Assembly (NCBI GenBank): GCA_002428365.1
Contig: DIVW01000022.1
Span: forward strand, 17,720-45,271
Length of the DNA: 27,552 nt
Origin: Propionibacteriaceae bacterium UBA6122
GTDB lineage: Bacteria > Actinomycetota > Actinomycetes > Propionibacteriales > Propionibacteriaceae
Reading direction: 5' to 3'
The notes beneath the pieces were generated by a model that was not told the DNA's origin, made no database searches, and saw only the letters and a list, made by a program, of their open reading frames with translations. A program made the position numbers and the translations under genes. Shown here in pieces: positions 24,320-27,552 of this stretch (its first letter is position 1; each line of letters starts with the position of its first letter).

Positions 24320-24958
24320 TCACACCCCAAACAGTCCTCGAATTCGCTCAATCTCGGCCTCGGGAAGGTCTCGTCCGCCGCCGACGGCCTCGAGTCGCCA
24401 AACCAACTCGGCGGTGTACTCCAGCCGCTCCATGGTGAGGTAGGCGGTGACTAGATCTGGACCCCAGGTGAGCGCCCCGTGGTTCTCCAGGAGGCAGGCG
24501 GTGTTGTTAAGGACCAGATCAGAAATCGAATCGGGCACCGCACTGGTGGACGGAGTCGCATACGGTGCCAGCGGGACCTTCGGCAGGGCCACGATTGTCT
24601 CGGGCATCATCCGGCACTCAAGAGGGCGGCCTTGAATGGCCATCATCGTGGCGTACATCGGATGCGCATGGACGACCGCAGTCACGCTCGAATCCAACTC
24701 GTAGACCCGAAGGTGCATCTTCAGTTCCGAGGACGGGGCCCGCTCGCCGGCAACCTGGGAGCCGTCCAGGTCAACCACGGCCAGCCAATCCGGCCGCAGG
24801 AATCCCTTGCTCACCCCCGTCGGTGTGCAGACCACCTGATCGCCTACTCGAACCGAGATGTTCCCATCGTTGGCCGAGACTTGGGAGCGCTGCCACATGG
24901 CTCGGCCGACCTCGCAAATGGCCAGCCGAGCCTCGGCGATTGGGTCAGTCTTCGGCAC
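24320..24958 (-). CDS. Class II aldolase/adducin family protein
   Basis: Predicted 212-residue zinc-dependent aldolase of the FucA/AraD type, which cleaves a sugar or ketose phosphate to dihydroxyacetone phosphate or a two-carbon acceptor and an aldehyde, or epimerises pentose phosphates. The key motifs are SANDGNISVRVG (phosphate loop, residues 28-39), APSSELKMH (E78, catalytic), VVHAHP (H97 and H99, zinc) and ENHGALTWG (H160, zinc). The GTG at 24958 is chosen because AAGGAG lies 10 nt upstream and it overlaps the LsrF-like gene stop by 14 nt; a longer frame to 25003 exists. It ends the minus-strand catabolic operon. Exact substrate unknown. Confidence 0.87.
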   Translation of the reverse strand: MPKTDPIAEARLAICEVGRAMWQRSQVSANDGNISVRVGDQVVCTPTGVSKGFLRPDWLAVVDLDGSQVAGERAPSSELKMHLRVYELDSSVTAVVHAHPMYATMMAIQGRPLECRMMPETIVALPKVPLAPYATPSTSAVPDSISDLVLNNTACLLENHGALTWGPDLVTAYLTMERLEYTAELVWRLEAVGGGRDLPEAEIERIRGLFGV

Positions 24959-25829
24959 CGTTCGACAACTCCTTGTACAGCTCCAGGGCCTGCGCGGGAG
25001 CAAGACCGTCGTGGACGATGCCGCGCACCGCCTGGATCATCGCAGTTGGGTTGGAGCGCTGGAAGATGTTGCGCCCCATATCGACGCCGGCCGCGCCTTG
25101 ATCGATGGCATTGAACGCCATGGTGAGCGCGTCGATGACCGGCAGCTTCTTCCCACCCGCCATGATGATCGGCACCGGGCAGCCGGCGACCACCTGATCA
25201 AAGCCTTCCTCGACGTAGTAGGTCTTCACCAGTTGCGCGCCGAATTCGGCAATGATGCGGGTCGCGAGGCCGAGGTAGCGAGCGTCGCGGGCGAGCTCTT
25301 TGCCAACTGCGGTCACGCCGAGCACTGGGATCCCGTAGCGATAGCCAGCATCGATCTGAGCGTTGAGGTTCGCAATCGATTGGGTCTCATACTCGCCACC
25401 GATGAACACCTGGACGGCGACTGCAGCGGCGTCGATGCGGGCCGCATCGGCCATCTCCATGGCAACGCGTTCGTTCGATAGTTCTTTCAGGATCGAGGGC
25501 CCGCCGGTCGACCGCAGCACCAGGGCGTTGTCCACCGAGGCTGGGATCACCGAGCGCAGTACGCCACGGGTGGCCATCAGCGCGTCTGCGTAGGGCGCCA
25601 GCGGCACGATGTTCAGGTCGATCCGTTCGAGTCCGCTGGTGGGACCCTGGAAGTAGCCGTGGTCAAAGGCGAGCATCGCGGTATGCCCGTCGGCACCGAA
25701 AATTCGCGACAGGCGGTGTTGCATGCCGAAGTCGAGTTGCCCAGCGCCCTTGATGTGGAAGTCCCAGGAGCGTTGAGGGGTATCCGTGCCCCAGTCTTTG
25801 GCGTTGATGTTGCCTTCGAGATCTGCCAT
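24945..25829 (-). CDS. LsrF-like class I aldolase/thiolase
   Basis: Predicted 294-residue TIM-barrel enzyme of the DeoC/FbaB family, closely like E. coli LsrF by eye. Matching blocks include GMQHRLSRIF, MLAFDHGYFQGPTSGLERID, TRGVLRSV, VKTYYVEEGFD with the Schiff-base lysine K202, IMAGGKKLP and GAAGVDMGRNIFQ. LsrF transfers acetyl from 3-hydroxy-5-phosphonooxypentane-2,4-dione to CoA in autoinducer-2 breakdown. Here no lsrK, lsrR, lsrG or lsr transporter genes are visible, and the neighbours are other aldolases, so the substrate may differ and a gene symbol is not given. ATG at 25829 with AAAGG 8 nt upstream. The gene overlaps the class II aldolase gene. Confidence 0.88.
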   Translation of the reverse strand: MADLEGNINAKDWGTDTPQRSWDFHIKGAGQLDFGMQHRLSRIFGADGHTAMLAFDHGYFQGPTSGLERIDLNIVPLAPYADALMATRGVLRSVIPASVDNALVLRSTGGPSILKELSNERVAMEMADAARIDAAAVAVQVFIGGEYETQSIANLNAQIDAGYRYGIPVLGVTAVGKELARDARYLGLATRIIAEFGAQLVKTYYVEEGFDQVVAGCPVPIIMAGGKKLPVIDALTMAFNAIDQGAAGVDMGRNIFQRSNPTAMIQAVRGIVHDGLAPAQALELYKELSNGAED

Positions 25830-25841
25830 AGCGATTGCCTT

Positions 25842-26237
25842 TCAGTTGTTGGCGCTAAGTGGTGCCGGCACTTCGGGGGCAGGCTCCCCGGGTTGCCAGG
25901 GGAGGTTGATGGTGTCGCCGGGGCTGGCTGGCGACTTGATGAAAACCATCTTGAAGAGCTGGTCTGAGTTGTTGATGAAGTAGTGCATCTCTGAGGGAGG
26001 GCATCGATAGACGTCCCCAACCCGCAGCTGGTACTCGGCGGAGCAACTGACCCACAAGGTGGCTTCGCCCTCGGTCACGATGAAGGACTCGTCGCAATGG
26101 TGGTGAATGTGGTTGGTCATCGAGTCGCCGGGGCGCAGGGTGAGTAGCCCGATGTCGCTGGTGGGCCCTTGAATGACGTAAGCGGGCCCCCAGTCACCGT
26201 TTCGGGGCTGGACGGAATCTAGTCGGCCTGACTGCAT
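25842..26237 (-). CDS. Cupin domain protein
   Basis: Predicted 131-residue single-domain cupin, a small metal-binding beta barrel. The first cupin motif is GDSMTNHIHHHCDESFIVTEGEA with ligands H43, H45 and E50; the second is GDVYRCPPSEMHYFIN with H85. Such proteins act as isomerases, lyases or dioxygenases in sugar and aromatic catabolism, or as sensors. It starts 16 nt after the dehydrogenase stop codon with AAAGGAAG before the ATG, and ends 13 nt before the LsrF-like gene. It is thus an internal operon member, and it may isomerise or epimerise the pathway sugar, which is an inference. Confidence 0.82.
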   Translation of the reverse strand: MQSGRLDSVQPRNGDWGPAYVIQGPTSDIGLLTLRPGDSMTNHIHHHCDESFIVTEGEATLWVSCSAEYQLRVGDVYRCPPSEMHYFINNSDQLFKMVFIKSPASPGDTINLPWQPGEPAPEVPAPLSANN

Positions 26238-26252
26238 TGGGTGCTTCCTTTC

Positions 26253-27552
26253 TCAGATGACGCGCTCGTTGCCGCCGTCGATGGGAATCTGCGCGCCGGT
26301 GGTGCAGGCGAAGGTTTCGGTGCAGAGTTCCTTGACCAGGCGGCCAACCGCTGCACTGGTGATCTCGGTGTGCAGCAGGTTGCGCCGTTTGTAGTCTTCG
26401 ACTGATACGCCGTAGTGCTCGGCGCGGGCTTGGAGAAGCTCTGGCGTCCAAAGGCCGGTGTCGAAGACGGCATCTGGATGAACCATGTTGACCCGAATCC
26501 CAAAGCCGGCCCACTCCAGCGCGGCGACCCGAGTGAGTTGAGTCACCGCAGCCTTGGAAGCGGAGTAAGCGGCCGCGCCAGGGCCCGGAGCGGTAACGTT
26601 CTTGGAGGCGATCAACACCACCCGGCCGTAGGGGCAACCAGCGGCCAACAGCGGCTGAGCCTGGCCGTAAAGGTCCATGACCGAGTCGACATTGACCGCC
26701 ATGGTCTTGCGCCAGGCCGCCGCGGTGAGTTCACCCAGGTTGGCGCTGGTGGGGAAGATACCGGCGGCAACCACGAGGATGTCTAGGCCACCGAAGGTCT
26801 CCACCTGCTGGGATAGGGCGTGGGCAACGGCCTCGGGGTCGGTCACGTCGAGCTGCAGGCCTAGATAGTTGGGGCTGTCGAAGGCCTCGGCCACTCCCGG
26901 GGCGAGGTCCCAGCCCACGACGCAGGCGCCGGCCGCTAGCAGTTGGGCCGCGCAGCCGTGCCCGATTCCTGAGGCGGCACCCGTCACCAGCGCTACCTGG
27001 CCCTTCAGTACCTTCTCGTCGGCGCTGCGGGCGAGCTTCTGCTGTTGGAAGAGCCAGTATTCGAGATCAAATACGTGCTCCGCGCTGGCCGGACGGTACC
27101 CACCGAGAGCCTCGGCCTGGGCGATGGCGGCCATAGTGTGTTGATAGATCTCGCTCACGGCCAAGGCTTCAGCCGGAGTGCGTCCAGCGGTGACGAGGCC
27201 AAGTTCGGCGTCAAGGATGACTCTCGGGGCGGGGTCCAACATCGTTAGGACGGCGCCTCGGCGATCCTTATTGGCTTCGAAGTAGGCGGTGTAGGCCTGC
27301 TCGTACCGGTCGAAGTCTCTGCCGAGTTGGGGGAACGGTTTGGTCCAAGTGGCGTGGTCTGGGGTGAGGGGACCCTCCTGGGTAGCGTTCATTAAGCCGG
27401 GGTTGTTGATGAACGCCTGGGTCTGAGGGCTGACGACTCGATGCAGCAGGAGTGCTTGGCCCGCGTGCTCGCAGAGTTGCTTGCGTACTGAGGCCATCGA
27501 TGCTGTCGGCGGTCCAACTTCGGGTTGTGGGGCTGGGGCTGGCTCGGCGAGC
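26253..27552 (-). CDS. Partial bifunctional aldolase/short-chain dehydrogenase
   Basis: The C-terminal 433 codons are visible; the frame is open to the right edge, so the N-terminus is missing. The first visible part (GLMNATQEGPLTPDHATWTKPFPQLG, then DPAPRVILDAELGLVTAGRTPAEA) matches the end of the class II aldolase half of RhaD-like rhamnulose-1-phosphate aldolase/alcohol dehydrogenase proteins. The second half is a complete Rossmann-fold short-chain dehydrogenase with VTGAASGIG (residues 171-179 from Met 27497), the catalytic YSASK and the C-terminal IPIDGGNERVI. Such fusions link aldol cleavage with oxidation of the resulting aldehyde or keto sugar. It is the first visible gene of the operon with the cupin and two aldolases. 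The ATG at 27497 is only an internal codon. Confidence 0.87.
   Translation of the reverse strand, partial: LAEPAPAPQPEVGPPTASMASVRKQLCEHAGQALLLHRVVSPQTQAFINNPGLMNATQEGPLTPDHATWTKPFPQLGRDFDRYEQAYTAYFEANKDRRGAVLTMLDPAPRVILDAELGLVTAGRTPAEALAVSEIYQHTMAAIAQAEALGGYRPASAEHVFDLEYWLFQQQKLARSADEKVLKGQVALVTGAASGIGHGCAAQLLAAGACVVGWDLAPGVAEAFDSPNYLGLQLDVTDPEAVAHALSQQVETFGGLDILVVAAGIFPTSANLGELTAAAWRKTMAVNVDSVMDLYGQAQPLLAAGCPYGRVVLIASKNVTAPGPGAAAYSASKAAVTQLTRVAALEWAGFGIRVNMVHPDAVFDTGLWTPELLQARAEHYGVSVEDYKRRNLLHTEITSAAVGRLVKELCTETFACTTGAQIPIDGGNERVI

Noticed and set aside
24945..25829. Assignment as lsrF of an autoinducer-2 system
   Set aside because: Sequence is LsrF-like, but no lsrK, lsrR, lsrG or transporter genes are visible, so the pathway assignment is not supported.

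Overview
The window looks like a piece of chromosome from a high-GC Gram-positive bacterium (Actinobacteria). The evidence is high GC with GTG starts, a menaquinone gene (menB), an acidic TadA-associated protein of a type I know from actinobacteria, and many first genes with a -10 hexamer exactly 6 nt before the start codon, as expected for leaderless mRNAs. The dispersed motif CTGAGCCTGTCGAAG would fit Propionibacteriaceae or relatives, but I cannot fix the genus.

Layout. (1) 1-3947, minus strand: a cell-surface polysaccharide cluster, with a two-domain family 2 glycosyltransferase, a multi-spanning membrane protein whose 5' region carries a 20-bp tandem repeat, and the start of a third gene cut by the window edge. 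(2) 4144-13653, minus strand: a three-gene secreted polymorphic-toxin operon. It encodes a secreted DNRLRE-like protein, a 2117-residue RHS/YD-repeat protein with an unassigned nuclease-like C-terminal domain, and, 8 nt downstream, a pentapeptide-repeat protein that is the natural candidate for the immunity protein. (3) 14138-20345, plus strand: a membrane protein paralogous to the one in region 1, menB, a small cassette (ribbon-helix-helix protein plus an unknown 258-residue protein), a GT-C type glycosyltransferase and a CPBP (CAAX) protease. The cassette is bracketed by two copies of the menB 3' end, so it looks like an insertion that reconstituted the gene end. (4) 20329-22765, minus strand: a GNAT acetyltransferase, a HEPN/MNT toxin-antitoxin-like pair whose nucleotidyltransferase carries its own winged-helix domain and sits next to a perfect 22-bp palindrome, and upp. 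(5) 22874-24225, plus strand: the TadA-associated protein, tadA, a long perfect hairpin, tRNA-Ser(CGA) and its terminator. (6) 24320-27552, minus strand: a carbohydrate catabolic operon with an aldolase/short-chain dehydrogenase fusion (cut by the edge), a cupin, an LsrF-like class I aldolase and a class II aldolase.

The best candidates for undescribed biology are the RHS C-terminal domain paired with a pentapeptide-repeat immunity protein, the cassette inserted at the 3' end of menB with its RHH plus unknown-protein cargo, and the HEPN/MNT module with a built-in DNA-binding domain and an operator that overlaps a leaderless promoter. All functional statements rest on reading motifs by eye; no searches were run.
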